DNA of 64,000 bases. Source: Janthinobacterium sp. TB1-E2 (lineage in GTDB: Bacteria; Pseudomonadota; Gammaproteobacteria; Burkholderiales; Burkholderiaceae_D). Under the pieces are notes generated by a model. That model was not told the DNA's origin, made no database searches, and worked only from the letters and a program-made list of their open reading frames with translations. The DNA lies in assembly GCF_036885605.1 (NCBI RefSeq), contig NZ_CP142523.1:3038001-3102000 (forward strand), written 5' to 3'. Shown here piece after piece: positions 27,997-37,648 of this stretch (within the stretch, counting starts at the first letter, position 1; each line of letters opens with the position of its first letter). A program made the position numbers and the translations under genes.

Positions 27997-28881
27997 ATGG
28001 CTGACCTCAACGAATTGACGGCCTTTGCCGCCGTCGCCCGCCTGCGCAGCTTCCGCAAGGCGGCCCTCGAGCGTGGCGTATCCGCTTCCGCCCTCAGCCA
28101 TGCGCTGCGCGCGCTGGAAGAGCGTCTGGGCGTGCGCCTGCTGAACCGCACCACGCGCAGCGTCACGCCGACGGAGGCGGGGCAGCTGCTGCTGGCGCGG
28201 CTGGCGCCGGCCATGCGCGAAATCGATGATGCCTTGCTGGACCTGAGCACCTTGCAGGATGTGCCGGCAGGCAAGCTGCGCCTGAACGTGCCCCGTCCGG
28301 CCGCGCGCTTGCTGCTCGCGCCCATGCTGGCCAGTTTTGTCGCCCGCTATCCGCGCGTGCAGGTGGAAGTGGTGACTGATGACGGCATGATCGATATCGT
28401 GCGCGATGGTTTTGACGCGGGCATCCGCTTCGGCGAGCAGGTGGCGGCCGACATGATCGCCGTGCCTGTCGGCGCGCCGCAACCGTTCGTGGTGGTGGCG
28501 TCGCCCGCCTACCTGGCCGCGCATGGCGCACCAAGCACGCCGCGCGCGCTGCTGGACCACGCCTGCATAGGCCGGCGTTTTCCCAGCGGGCGCCAGTATG
28601 CGTGGGAGTTCGAGCAGGCAGGCGAGGGCGTCAGCATCGCCGTCGGCGGCCCGCTGGTGTTCGACGACGATGAACTGATGCTGCGCGCGGCCCGCGATGG
28701 CGCGGGACTGGCCTATGTGTACGAGGCCGATGCGCGCGCCGATATCGCGGCGGGGCGCCTGGCGTGCGTGCTGGAGAGTTGCCTGCCGCCGCCGCCCCGT
28801 TACTTCCTGTATTACCCGAGCCGGCGGCAGATGCCGGCCGTCCTGCGCGCCTTTATCGACATGCTGCGCGCGCCGGCGTAG
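27997..28881 (+). CDS. LysR-family transcriptional regulator
   Basis: 294 aa. N-terminal winged helix with AALERGVSASALSHALRALE and the family string RLLNRTTRSVTPTEAG, then a periplasmic-binding-protein-like effector domain. Divergent from the aldo/keto reductase, which it probably controls. Its stop codon directly abuts the stop of the convergent kinase gene with no base between them. Confidence 0.92.
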   Translation: MADLNELTAFAAVARLRSFRKAALERGVSASALSHALRALEERLGVRLLNRTTRSVTPTEAGQLLLARLAPAMREIDDALLDLSTLQDVPAGKLRLNVPRPAARLLLAPMLASFVARYPRVQVEVVTDDGMIDIVRDGFDAGIRFGEQVAADMIAVPVGAPQPFVVVASPAYLAAHGAPSTPRALLDHACIGRRFPSGRQYAWEFEQAGEGVSIAVGGPLVFDDDELMLRAARDGAGLAYVYEADARADIAAGRLACVLESCLPPPPRYFLYYPSRRQMPAVLRAFIDMLRAPA

Positions 28882-29967
28882 TTAGCCGGCGGGCGGCGGT
28901 GCGGCATGTTCGACCGGCCACTTGATGGTGAACAGACTGCCGCCCGCCTTGCCACGCGTGCAGACGGCGCTGCCGCCATGCGCGCGCGCGATGGCTTCGA
29001 CCACGGCCAGGCCCAGGCCGCTGCCCGCGTTCAGGTCGACCCTGGCGCTGTCGCCGCGGCGGAAGGCTTCGAACACGTGCGGCGCCAATTCCTCGGCAAT
29101 GCCGGGGCCCGCGTCCTCGACGCTCAGGTAATACTGGCCGGCCTGCACGCGGGTGCGCACGCGCAGCAGGCCCGGGTGCGCATAGCGGCGCGCGTTGTCG
29201 AGCAGGGCCAGCACGATTTGCCGGATGCGTGCCGCGTCGCAGCAGACGGGATGGTCGGACAGGTGCAGCTGCAAGGTAAAACCGGCCGCTTCCATTTCCT
29301 GCGCCAGCAACCGGCCCACTTCCTCGATTTCCAGGGTCAGGTCCGTCCACGCCATGCGCAGTTGCATGTGGCCGCTGTCGGCCAGGCTCAGGGTGCGCAA
29401 GTCCTCGATCAGCCGGCCCAGGTCTTCCACTTGCGCCAGCAGGCTGGAAAACGGCACTTCCTCGGGCTTGAAGACCCCATCGACGACGCCTTGCAAGGTG
29501 CCGCGCAGGATGGTCACGGGCGTGCGCAGTTCGTGCGCGATGGCCGCATTCCACGTTTCGCTTTCCTGCGCGCCCCGCTGCAGGCGCTCGGCCATGCTGT
29601 TGAAGTTATCGACCAGCATGGCCGTCTCGCCCAGGCTGCGGTCGCCGGCAAACGCGCGCGCGGACAGGTCGCCATGGGCCACGCGGCGCACGCTGTCCAT
29701 CACGGAATTGATCGGTTTGAGGATGCGTGCGGCCAGCTTGAGGGCGAAAAACGCGGCCAGGCCCAGGCCGAAGATGGTGATGGCGAAGATCCACAGCCAC
29801 TCGACGGTGCTGGGCGACCAGTCGTCCGGCTCGGACAGCATGCCGGGATCGATCTTGAAGGCGATGGCGAAGAAGGTCCAGGAACCGATCCAGATGATCA
29901 GGATGCTGCACACCATCAGCACGGACATCGACAGGATGATCTGCCGGTTCAGGCCTGTGAAGCGCAT
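28882..29967 (-). CDS. AdeS/BaeS-like sensor histidine kinase
   Basis: 361 aa. TM helices at about 12-36 and 56-78 with a very short periplasmic loop, HAMP to about 130, phosphoacceptor His145 in AIAHELRTPV, then HATPase_c with LALLDNARRYA, DAGPGI and GSGLGLAVVEAIA. The tiny sensor loop suggests sensing in or near the membrane. It overlaps the regulator's stop by one base (TGATG). The adjacent divergent RND operon is the expected target, as for AdeRS and AdeABC in Acinetobacter. Confidence 0.9.
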   Translation of the reverse strand: MRFTGLNRQIILSMSVLMVCSILIIWIGSWTFFAIAFKIDPGMLSEPDDWSPSTVEWLWIFAITIFGLGLAAFFALKLAARILKPINSVMDSVRRVAHGDLSARAFAGDRSLGETAMLVDNFNSMAERLQRGAQESETWNAAIAHELRTPVTILRGTLQGVVDGVFKPEEVPFSSLLAQVEDLGRLIEDLRTLSLADSGHMQLRMAWTDLTLEIEEVGRLLAQEMEAAGFTLQLHLSDHPVCCDAARIRQIVLALLDNARRYAHPGLLRVRTRVQAGQYYLSVEDAGPGIAEELAPHVFEAFRRGDSARVDLNAGSGLGLAVVEAIARAHGGSAVCTRGKAGGSLFTIKWPVEHAAPPPAG

Positions 29968-30722
29968 CAGAGCTCGCTTTCGAGACGGTAGCCCACGCCG
30001 CGCAGGCTGGCCGGCATGTTCATCACGCCCGCTTCTTCCAGCTTCTTGCGCAGCTTGCTGACGTGGCTGTCCACCGTGCGTTCCATCGAATTGCTCTCAG
30101 GCATGCACGACTCGAGCAATTCCAGGCGGCTGCAAACGCGCCGCGGCGTGCGCGCCAGGTGCGCCAGCAGGCGGAACTCCGTCAACGTCAGGCTGAGCAT
30201 GAGAGGCTGGGCCATGCCATCCTGCAGCACGCTGGCCACATACGTTTCCTGGTCGATTTCGATGGGGCCGCAGCGCAGGCGCTGGCCGCCCACCGGGTGG
30301 TGGCGCACGCGCGAGCGGCGCAGCACGGCGGCCACGCGCGCCACCACTTCGGCCGGATTGAAGGGCTTGATGATGTAGTCGTCGGCGCCCACGCGCAGGG
30401 CGGCCAGTTTATCGGCATCCTGGTCGCGGGCCGTCAGCATGATGACGGGCGTTTCGCCGCGCCGGCGCACTTCCGCCAGCACGCCCCAGCCATCGACCCT
30501 GGGCATTTGCACGTCGAGCAGCAGCAGGTCCGGCGCCAATGCCAGGTGCTGGTTCAGCGCTTCTTGGCCATCGTGCGCGAAGGCCGTGCGGTAGCCGTCG
30601 CGCTCGAGGTAACCGGCGAGGATGCGGGCGATTTGCGGTTCATCTTCGGCGATCAGGACGAGGGCGGAAGGCGGCGTGGTGGCAAGGAAGGAGGGCTGGC
30701 TGGCGCTGTGATGATAGTTCAT
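29967..30722 (-). CDS. AdeR/BaeR-like response regulator
   Basis: 251 aa. Receiver with acidic triplet AEDEP, phosphoacceptor Asp70 (LLLLDVQMPRVDGWG) and Lys in DYIIKPFNPAEV. OmpR-type winged helix at the C-terminus (TVDSHVSKLRKKL, LRGVGYRLE). The start is the first ATG; about 20 extra N-terminal residues precede the receiver fold, so an internal start is possible. Divergent from the RND pump with 133 bp between. Confidence 0.9.
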   Translation of the reverse strand: MNYHHSASQPSFLATTPPSALVLIAEDEPQIARILAGYLERDGYRTAFAHDGQEALNQHLALAPDLLLLDVQMPRVDGWGVLAEVRRRGETPVIMLTARDQDADKLAALRVGADDYIIKPFNPAEVVARVAAVLRRSRVRHHPVGGQRLRCGPIEIDQETYVASVLQDGMAQPLMLSLTLTEFRLLAHLARTPRRVCSRLELLESCMPESNSMERTVDSHVSKLRKKLEEAGVMNMPASLRGVGYRLESEL

Positions 30723-30747
30723 GCAATTAGTCTAGCATTCTTCGCTG

Positions 30748-30764
30748 TCTCCATCGAATCTCCA
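30748..30764. promoter_or_regulatory. Direct repeat, candidate AdeR-like binding site
   Basis: TCTCCA at 30748-30753 is repeated at 30759-30764, a spacing of 11 bp, which is the half-site spacing of OmpR/PhoB-type regulators. It lies between the regulator gene and the pump operon. Confidence 0.45.
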
Positions 30765-30855
30765 CATTTCTTTGACGGAACATCCATGTAGGCCTTCTAT
30801 GCTCTTGTTATCTGTCGACCGGACCGCCGGTTGGGATCTGCCATAGAGAAAGACC

Positions 30856-32013
30856 ATGCATCCGAGCCACCTCACCAAGAAAAACATGTTGATCGCCGCG
30901 GCACTGCTCAGCCTTGCCGCCTGTTCCAAACCCGCGCCGGAAGAAGGCGCGGCGCCGCCCGCCGCCGTCACCGTGCTCAAGCTGCAAGCGGCGCCCGTCG
31001 TCCTCAGCGATGAATTGCCGGGCAGGGTGGCCGCCTTCCGCACGGCCGATATCCGCCCGCAGGTGGGCGGCATCGTGCTGCGCCGCCAGTTCGAGCAGGG
31101 CGCCGAAGTGAAAGCGGGGCAGAAACTGTTCCAGCTGAACCCGGCGCCATTCCAGGCGGACGTCGATTCGGCCGCCGCCTCCTTGCAGCATGCGGTGGCC
31201 ACGGCCAAGCGCGCCAGCAGCCAGGCCGACAGGTTAAAACCGCTGGTGGAGGCGGACGCCATCAGCCGCCAGGCGTATGACGACGCCGTGGCCCAGCGCG
31301 AGCAGGCCGTGGCCACCGTGGCGCAGGCGCGTGCCGCCCTGGCACGCCGCCGCCTGGACCTGGCCTTTGCCAGCATCGAGGCGCCGATTGCCGGGCGCAT
31401 CGGCTCCGAACTGGTGACGGAAGGCGCACTCGTGGGCCTGGCCGATGCGACGCCGATGGCGCGCATCCAGCAGATCGACAAGGTGTACGTCGACGTGCGC
31501 CAGCCGGCCGCCGCACTGGCCGCCTTGCAAGCCTCGGGCAACGGGGGCGCCGACAAGCTGCCCGTGACCATTTTAGGCGCCGATGGCCAGCCGCATCCCG
31601 TCACGGGGCGCATCCTGTTCTCGGGCATCAGCGTCGATGCGGGCACGGGCGACGCCGTCGTCCGCGTGCTGGTCGACAATCCGCAGCGCCAGCTCTTGCC
31701 GGGCATGTTCGTGCGCGCGCGCATCGCCCGCGCCGTGCAGGCAAATGGCGTGCTGCTGCCGCAGCAGGCCGTCTTGCACAGCAGCGGCGGCCAGGCGCAG
31801 GCCTGGGTCCTCGATGGCACGAACAAAGCGAGCCTGAAGACGATCGCCGTGGGCGACGTCGTCGACCACCAGTACGTGGTCAACGGCGGCCTGAAAGCGG
31901 GAGAAACCGTCGTCATCGAAGGCCAGGAACGCTTGCAGCCGGGCGCCACCGCCGCGCCGCAACCGTGGAAGCCGGCTGTCGTGGCAACGGCCACCGCCGC
32001 CAAGGCGCATTGA
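30856..32013 (+). CDS. RND efflux periplasmic adaptor (AdeA/AcrA-like lipoprotein)
   Basis: 385 aa membrane fusion protein. Lipoprotein signal with lipobox Leu20-Ala-Ala-Cys23. Biotinyl-lipoyl halves flank a helical hairpin: GVG-like RPQVGGIVLRRQFEQGAEVK at the front and FASIEAPIAGRIGSELVTEG after the hairpin. It is followed by beta-barrel and membrane-proximal domains. It links the inner-membrane pump with the outer-membrane channel. First gene of a three-gene operon, 33 bp before the permease. Confidence 0.93.
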   Translation: MHPSHLTKKNMLIAAALLSLAACSKPAPEEGAAPPAAVTVLKLQAAPVVLSDELPGRVAAFRTADIRPQVGGIVLRRQFEQGAEVKAGQKLFQLNPAPFQADVDSAAASLQHAVATAKRASSQADRLKPLVEADAISRQAYDDAVAQREQAVATVAQARAALARRRLDLAFASIEAPIAGRIGSELVTEGALVGLADATPMARIQQIDKVYVDVRQPAAALAALQASGNGGADKLPVTILGADGQPHPVTGRILFSGISVDAGTGDAVVRVLVDNPQRQLLPGMFVRARIARAVQANGVLLPQQAVLHSSGGQAQAWVLDGTNKASLKTIAVGDVVDHQYVVNGGLKAGETVVIEGQERLQPGATAAPQPWKPAVVATATAAKAH

Positions 32014-32046
32014 TGCGCCATTTGAATACCATGAAAGCCTAACGAC

Positions 32047-35000
32047 ATGCCTCAATTTTTCATCAACCGCCCCGTCTTTGCGTGGGTGGTGGCGGTCTTC
32101 ATCGTCCTGTTCGGACTGATCGCCATACCGCAATTGCCGATTGCGCGCTTCCCCTCGGTGGCGCCGCCCAGTGTCAGCATCAGCGCCAACTACCCTGGCG
32201 CCACGCCGCAAACCATGAACGATTCCGTGGTCGGCCTGATCGAACGCGAACTGTCGGGCGTCAAGCACCTGCTGTATTTCGAGTCGTCCACCGATACGTC
32301 GGGTTCGGCCTCGATCACCGTCACCTTCCAGCCGGGAACGGATCCGGAAATGGCCCAGGTGGACGTGCAAAACCGCCTGAAAGCCATCGAACCGCGCCTG
32401 CCGCAAGCCGTGCGGCAAAACGGCTTGACGGTGGAATCGGCGTCGTCCGGCTTCCTGATGATCGTCAGCCTGATTTCCGACAACGGCCAGCATGACGAAG
32501 TAGCGCTGGGCGACTACCTGGCGCGCAACGTGACGGAAGAACTGCGCCGCATTCCCGGCGTGGGCAAGGTGCAGCTGTTCGGCTCCGAGCGGGCCATGCG
32601 CATCTGGGTCGATCCGGCCAAGCTGGTGTCGTACAACATCGCCATGGGCGAACTGACGGCGGCCATCGCGCAGCAAAATGCGCAGATCGCCCCGGGCCGC
32701 CTCGGCGACTCGCCCGCCGTGCACGGCCAGCGCGTGACCATTCCGCTGACGGTGCAGGGCCAGCTGCAGACGCCGGCCGAATTTGCGGCCATCGTGCTGC
32801 GCGCGAATGCGGACGGCTCGAAAGTGACGATCGGCGACGTGGCGAAAGTGTCGCTGGGCGCACAAAGCTTCAACTTCAGCATCCGCGAAAACGGGCAAGC
32901 CGCGTCGGGCGCCGCCATCATGCTGTCGCCCGGCGCCAACGCCGTGCAGACGGCCAGCGCCGTGCGCGCGCGCATGGCCGAACTGGCGCATACCATGCCG
33001 GCCGGGATCAAATATTCGGTACCGTTCGATACGGCGCCGTTCGTGAAGATCTCGATCGAGAAGGTCGTCATCACCTTGCTGGAAGCGATGGTGCTGGTCT
33101 TCCTCGTCATGTATCTGTTCCTGCAAAAGATACGCTACACCTTGATTCCCGCCATCGTCGCGCCGATCGCCCTGATGGGTACCTTCACGGTCATGCTGAT
33201 GGCCGGCTATTCCGTCAACGTGCTGACCATGTTCGGCATGGTGCTGGCCATCGGCATCATCGTCGATGACGCCATCGTCGTGGTGGAAGCCGTCGAGCGC
33301 CTGATGGCCACCGAAGGCTTGTCACCGAAGGAAGCGACGTCGAAAGCGATGCGCGAAATCACCGGGGCGGTCGTGGGCATCACCCTGGTGCTGACGGCCG
33401 TGTTCATCCCGATGGCGCTGGCCAGCGGTTCCGTCGGTGCGATCTACCGCCAGTTCACCCTGGCCATGGCCGTGTCGATTCTGTTCTCGGCATTCCTGGC
33501 GCTGACCCTGACGCCGGCCCTGTGCGCCACCATGTTGAAACCCATCGGCCCGCACGACCATGACAAGAAAGGCTTCTTCCTGTGGTTCGACCGCGGTTTT
33601 GAGCGCATGACGGCGCGCTATGAAAAGGGCGTGGTGGCGATGGTGAAACGCGCGGGCCGCTCGATGGTGCTGTATGGCGCCATCGTCACGGCGCTGGGCG
33701 TGGCCTTCATGCAGCTGCCGTCGGCCTTCTTGCCGGAGGAAGACCAGGGATACTTCATCACCTCGATCCAGCTGCCGTCCGACGCGACGATGGAGCGCAC
33801 GCTCGACGTCGTCAAGCTGTACGAGCAGCACGTGGCCACGCGGCCCGGCATCGAAGTGAACCAGTCTATTCTCGGTTTCAGCTTTTCCGGCGCGGGCCCG
33901 AATGCGGGCCTGGCGTTCACCATGCTGAAGGACTGGAAAGAGCGCAACGGCGCCACGGCGCAGGAAGAAGTGGCGCTGGCGCAGGCGGCCATGTCGCAGG
34001 CGAAGGAGGGCATGATCATGAGCCTGATGCCGCCCGCCATCGATGAACTGGGTAACTCGTCCGGCTTTTCCATGCGCCTGCAAGACCGCGCCAACCAGGG
34101 TGTCGCTGCCTTGCAGGCGGCGCAGAACCAGTTGCTGGGCCTGGCCGCGCAAAGCGGCAAGGTGGCGGGCGTGTATCCGGACGGTTTGCCACCGGGCGCC
34201 AGCGTGCGCCTCGACATCGACCGCACCAAGGCCGAAGCGCTGGGCGTGTCGTTTACGGCGATTGCCGACATGCTGACGGCTGCCATGGGCTCGACCTATG
34301 TCAATGATTTCCCGAATGCCGGCCGCATGCAGCAGGTGATCATCCAGGCCGATGCGCCGTCGCGCATGCAACTGAACGACGTGCTGGCCCTGCGCATCCG
34401 CAATAACGCGGGCGGCATGGTGGCGCTGGGCGAGCTGGTGCGTCCCGTGTGGAGCGAGTCGCCGCTGCAGCTGGTGCGCTACCAGGGTTATCCGGCGGCG
34501 CGCATTTCGGGCAGCGCGGCGCCGGGCGTATCGAGCGGCGACGCCATGCTGGAAATGGAACGGCTCGTGAAACAGCTGCCACCGGGCTTCGCGCTGGCGT
34601 GGACGGGCCAGTCGCTGCAAGAGAAGGAATCGGCCTCACAGGCACCGATGCTGATGGCGCTGTCGATGCTGGTGGTCTTCCTCGTGCTGGCGGCCCTGTA
34701 TGAAAGCTGGTCGATTCCCGTCTCCGTGATGCTGGTCGTGCCGCTGGGATTGCTGGGCGCCGTGCTGGCCGTGATGTCGCGCGGCATGCCGAACGACGTG
34801 TTCTTCAAGGTGGGCATGATCACGATCATCGGCCTGTCGGCGAAGAATGCCATTTTGATCGTTGAATATGCGCGCCAGCTGCAGGCGCAAGGCAAGGGCT
34901 TGGTCGAGGCGACGGTGGAAGCGGCAAGGCTGCGCTTGCGCCCGATTTTGATGACGTCGCTGGCGTTCGCGCTGGGCGTGGTGCCGCTGATGCTGGCCAC

Positions 35001-35193
35001 GGGCGCCAGCGCCGAGACGCAGCACGCGATCGGCACGGGCGTGTTCGGTGGCATGATCACCGCCACCGTGCTGGCCGTGTTTTTCGTGCCCGTGTTCTTT
35101 GTCGTGGTGCTGGGCGCCGTCGACAAGATGGGCACGTACTTCAACAAACGCAGTAACCGCATCGCCGTCAAGACGGTGGAAGGAGAGTTGTAA
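32047..35193 (+). CDS. RND efflux permease (AdeB/AcrB-like, HAE1)
   Basis: 1,048 aa, full family length with 12 TM helices and two periplasmic loops. MPQFFINRPVFAWV is the usual start. Proton-relay Asp407/Asp408 lie in GIIVDDAIVVVEAVER, at the same numbers as in AcrB, and Lys933 in GLSAKNAILIVEYAR corresponds to AcrB Lys940. The protein exports amphiphilic drugs from the periplasm using proton influx. Its stop overlaps the start of the channel gene by one base (TAATG). Confidence 0.96.
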   Translation: MPQFFINRPVFAWVVAVFIVLFGLIAIPQLPIARFPSVAPPSVSISANYPGATPQTMNDSVVGLIERELSGVKHLLYFESSTDTSGSASITVTFQPGTDPEMAQVDVQNRLKAIEPRLPQAVRQNGLTVESASSGFLMIVSLISDNGQHDEVALGDYLARNVTEELRRIPGVGKVQLFGSERAMRIWVDPAKLVSYNIAMGELTAAIAQQNAQIAPGRLGDSPAVHGQRVTIPLTVQGQLQTPAEFAAIVLRANADGSKVTIGDVAKVSLGAQSFNFSIRENGQAASGAAIMLSPGANAVQTASAVRARMAELAHTMPAGIKYSVPFDTAPFVKISIEKVVITLLEAMVLVFLVMYLFLQKIRYTLIPAIVAPIALMGTFTVMLMAGYSVNVLTMFGMVLAIGIIVDDAIVVVEAVERLMATEGLSPKEATSKAMREITGAVVGITLVLTAVFIPMALASGSVGAIYRQFTLAMAVSILFSAFLALTLTPALCATMLKPIGPHDHDKKGFFLWFDRGFERMTARYEKGVVAMVKRAGRSMVLYGAIVTALGVAFMQLPSAFLPEEDQGYFITSIQLPSDATMERTLDVVKLYEQHVATRPGIEVNQSILGFSFSGAGPNAGLAFTMLKDWKERNGATAQEEVALAQAAMSQAKEGMIMSLMPPAIDELGNSSGFSMRLQDRANQGVAALQAAQNQLLGLAAQSGKVAGVYPDGLPPGASVRLDIDRTKAEALGVSFTAIADMLTAAMGSTYVNDFPNAGRMQQVIIQADAPSRMQLNDVLALRIRNNAGGMVALGELVRPVWSESPLQLVRYQGYPAARISGSAAPGVSSGDAMLEMERLVKQLPPGFALAWTGQSLQEKESASQAPMLMALSMLVVFLVLAALYESWSIPVSVMLVVPLGLLGAVLAVMSRGMPNDVFFKVGMITIIGLSAKNAILIVEYARQLQAQGKGLVEATVEAARLRLRPILMTSLAFALGVVPLMLATGASAETQHAIGTGVFGGMITATVLAVFFVPVFFVVVLGAVDKMGTYFNKRSNRIAVKTVEGEL

Positions 35194-36566
35194 TGCGTTT
35201 ATTCTTTATGACGCCCCTGGCCGCGCTGGCCTTGTCGGCGTGTTCCTTGACGCCGCCGCTGGTCAAGCCGGCGGCGCCGATACCTGCAGCGTATGCCGAG
35301 GTCTCCGCACCGGGCAGTGTGGACACTGCGGCGGACCTGGGCTGGCGCCAGATGCTGCTCGATGCGCGCCTGCAGCGCCTGGTCGACATTGCGCTGGAAA
35401 ACAACCGCGATTTGCGCGTGGCGGCCCTCAACGTGGAAGCCGTGCGGGCCCAGTACCAGATCCAGGATGCGGGCCGCTATCCGGCCATCGGCGCCAATGC
35501 TGGCGGCGTGCGCCAGCGCGGCGCCGATGCGGTGACGCAAAACCAATTCACGGCCGGCATCGCCATGAGCGCGTTCGAGATCGACCTGTTCGGCCGCCTG
35601 CGTTCCCTGTCGGACGCCGCGTTTGCCCGCTACCTGGCCACGCAGCAGGGCCAGCGCGCTGCGCGCATGGCCCTGATCGGCGCCGTGGCCGATGCCTACC
35701 TGGAACAGCGGTTGGCCGAGGAACAGCTGGCGCTGGCCCGGCAAACCCTGCTCGACTGGCGCCAGGCGCTGGTGCTGACGCAGCGCTTGCATGGCGCGCA
35801 GCAGGGCAGCGGCCTGGACGTGGCGCAGGCGCAAGGGCAGGCCGCCACGGCGGAGGCGGACGTGCAGGCGCGCGAACGGGCCAGTGCCCTGGCGCGCAAC
35901 AACCTGGAATTGCTGCTCGGCGCGCCGCTGCCCGCCGATTTGCCGGCTGGCCGCGCACTTGATGGCCAGCCCGTGCTGACGCAGCTGCCGCCCGGCCTGC
36001 CGTCGGACTTGCTGGCGCGCCGCCCAGACATCCTGCAGGCGGAATATGCGCTGGTGGCGGCGAATGCGGAAATCGGCGCCGCGCGCGCCGCCTTCTTCCC
36101 GCGCCTGTCCCTGACGGCGTCGCTGGGTTTTGCCAGCCCGGAGCTTGGTGACCTGTTCCGCGGCAGCGCGCGCAGCTGGTCGTTCGCGCCGCAAGTGACG
36201 CAGCCGCTGTTCCAGGGCGGCCAGCTGCGCGCGGAACTGCAGCTGTCGCGCCTGCGCAAGGACGTGGCCGTGCTGCAGTACGAACAGGCGATCCAGGTGG
36301 CGTTTCGTGAAGTGCGCGACGGCCTGGCCGGCAGCGCCACGTACGCGCAGCAGATCGATGCCCAACAGCGCGTGGTGGTGGCGGCGCAGCAGCGCCAGCG
36401 CCTGTCGCAGCTGCGCTACGACGCGGGCCAGGACAGCCGCCTGGAATTGCTCGACGCGCAGCGCCAGTCGTATGCGGCGCAGCAAGCCTTGCTTGACGCA
36501 CGGCGCGACCAGTTCAAGTCGGCCGTGGCCTTGTACAAGGCGCTGGGGGGAGGGCTGGAGGAGTAG
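35193..36566 (+). CDS. Outer-membrane efflux channel (NodT/OprM family lipoprotein)
   Basis: 457 aa. Lipoprotein signal LALSACS with Cys17. Two OEP repeats; LARRPDILQAEYALVAANAEIGAARAAFFP (shown here only in part as LARRPDILQAEYALVAANAE) is the classic mid-protein motif. It completes the tripartite pump, so the operon does not rely on a TolC encoded elsewhere. Confidence 0.94.
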   Translation: MRLFFMTPLAALALSACSLTPPLVKPAAPIPAAYAEVSAPGSVDTAADLGWRQMLLDARLQRLVDIALENNRDLRVAALNVEAVRAQYQIQDAGRYPAIGANAGGVRQRGADAVTQNQFTAGIAMSAFEIDLFGRLRSLSDAAFARYLATQQGQRAARMALIGAVADAYLEQRLAEEQLALARQTLLDWRQALVLTQRLHGAQQGSGLDVAQAQGQAATAEADVQARERASALARNNLELLLGAPLPADLPAGRALDGQPVLTQLPPGLPSDLLARRPDILQAEYALVAANAEIGAARAAFFPRLSLTASLGFASPELGDLFRGSARSWSFAPQVTQPLFQGGQLRAELQLSRLRKDVAVLQYEQAIQVAFREVRDGLAGSATYAQQIDAQQRVVVAAQQRQRLSQLRYDAGQDSRLELLDAQRQSYAAQQALLDARRDQFKSAVALYKALGGGLEE

Positions 36567-36593
36567 GCGCTTTGCTTAGCCCGTGAAAGCGCC
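36566..36593. terminator. Hairpin between convergent pump and hcp genes
   Basis: Perfect 8-bp inverted repeat GGCGCTTT (36566-36573) and AAAGCGCC (36586-36593) with a 12-base loop, spanning the stop of the hcp gene. There is no long T tract, so termination is possible but not certain. Confidence 0.4.
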
Positions 36594-37145
36594 GATGGGC
36601 CGATTGCGCGCCAGGCTCCAGCCTGTCGTGTGTTGGGGGCCGGGCTTGCCGTCGGCCTGCTGCACGCTGTGGCTCCAGAGGATTTCCGTGAAATTCAGCT
36701 TGAACTGCTCGGTCGGCATGTCATCGGGATGGGTTTGCAGCTGGATTTCGCTGATGATGGCGTCGCGCAGCCAAATGGTCATGATGTTGGCCGTCTTGTC
36801 GCCCGAGTTGCGGGCGATGTAGAGCTTGGTTGGCTGGTCCGTGCCGGTGCCCAGCGGCTTGGCGCGCAGGCACAGGTCGTACAAGTTGACCGAGGTCCGG
36901 TCGACATATTTGACACAGGTAAATTCCGTGATCACGGGCCGCCCCGACGTGCGCGCAGAATTGCTGACGTCCGTCGTTATTTGCTGCTTCATGCCCTGGT
37001 GCAGCGAGACCAGCTCGATGCATGGTCCCATGCCCTGCAGCGCAGCGGCGTCGCGCCAGATGGCGTCGATGCCGGCATTGCCACCGTCCGGCGTCTTGCC
37101 GAACACGAGTTCCCCGTTGCCGGGTTCCAGCAAAATCAAATCCAT
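36576..37145 (-). CDS. hcp: Orphan Hcp-family type VI secretion tube protein
   Basis: 189 aa, GGAGGAG ribosome binding site. Hcp beta-barrel features: ITEFTCVKYVDRTSVNLYDL, a middle TKLYIARNSGDKTANIMTIW, then LRDAIISEIQLQTH, EQFKLNFTEILWSH and a closing TTGWSLARNRPIG. Hcp rings form the tube of the T6SS and carry small effectors. No sheath, baseplate or ATPase genes are in the window, so this is an auxiliary hcp. It is 21 bp downstream of the DUF6150-like gene and probably in one operon with it. Confidence 0.8.
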   Translation of the reverse strand: MDLILLEPGNGELVFGKTPDGGNAGIDAIWRDAAALQGMGPCIELVSLHQGMKQQITTDVSNSARTSGRPVITEFTCVKYVDRTSVNLYDLCLRAKPLGTGTDQPTKLYIARNSGDKTANIMTIWLRDAIISEIQLQTHPDDMPTEQFKLNFTEILWSHSVQQADGKPGPQHTTGWSLARNRPIGAFTG

Positions 37146-37166
37146 GACGAGCTCCTCCGCTTGATG

Positions 37167-37454
37167 TCAGCTGCCGCCGTGCGACAGGCAGCCCTTGAGC
37201 CGATGTGGCCGGGTCCAGCCCGCTTCGCTGGCGTGGTCGACAAAACAGATGGCTAGCTGCGCAAAGCCTGGCGAGGTGAAATACATGCCGGCCGTGGCGC
37301 TTTGCCGCTCGCGGGTGATGAACCACAGGGCGTCGCCATGCGCCAGGCCAAAACTGGCCACGCGGTGCACCAGCAAGTCGGCGCTGCCGCGCTGCACGAT
37401 GGCCACCCGCACGTCGGCTTCGCCCATGTTGTTGGTCTGATAGATGCGCGCCAC
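37167..37454 (-). CDS. DUF6150-like protein upstream of hcp
   Basis: 95 aa from GTG 37454, selected because the family normally begins with MxRIY- or MAKIY-like sequence and GGTCAGGA precedes it. Conserved stretches: ARIYQTNNMGEADVRV, ASFGLAHGDALWF, and a C-terminal ICFVDHASEAGWTR. No signal peptide or membrane segment. I recognise it as the DUF6150 family of unknown function; the pairing with hcp suggests an Hcp-loaded effector or accessory factor, which is inference. Confidence 0.65.
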   Translation of the reverse strand: MARIYQTNNMGEADVRVAIVQRGSADLLVHRVASFGLAHGDALWFITRERQSATAGMYFTSPGFAQLAICFVDHASEAGWTRPHRLKGCLSHGGS

Positions 37455-37648
37455 TTTCCTGACCCCAGTTTCAATCGTGCCTGCGACTATACACCGATTA
37501 AGTTGCCTAAACACAAGCATAAATTGCGCCGAAATAAATTTTTTTGCATCACTGCATCCAAACGCGGGCACGGCGAGTAGTACAGGGGTGCGCTCGCCGC
37601 AACGGCGGCATGAGCTGCACCTCCACTCACTCTATCGGGACCACGACC

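Noticed and set aside
33322..34620. 430-codon open frame on the minus strand inside the RND permease
   Set aside because: Composition is His/Arg/Gln-rich and typical of antisense frames in GC-rich genes; the permease on the plus strand is unambiguous.
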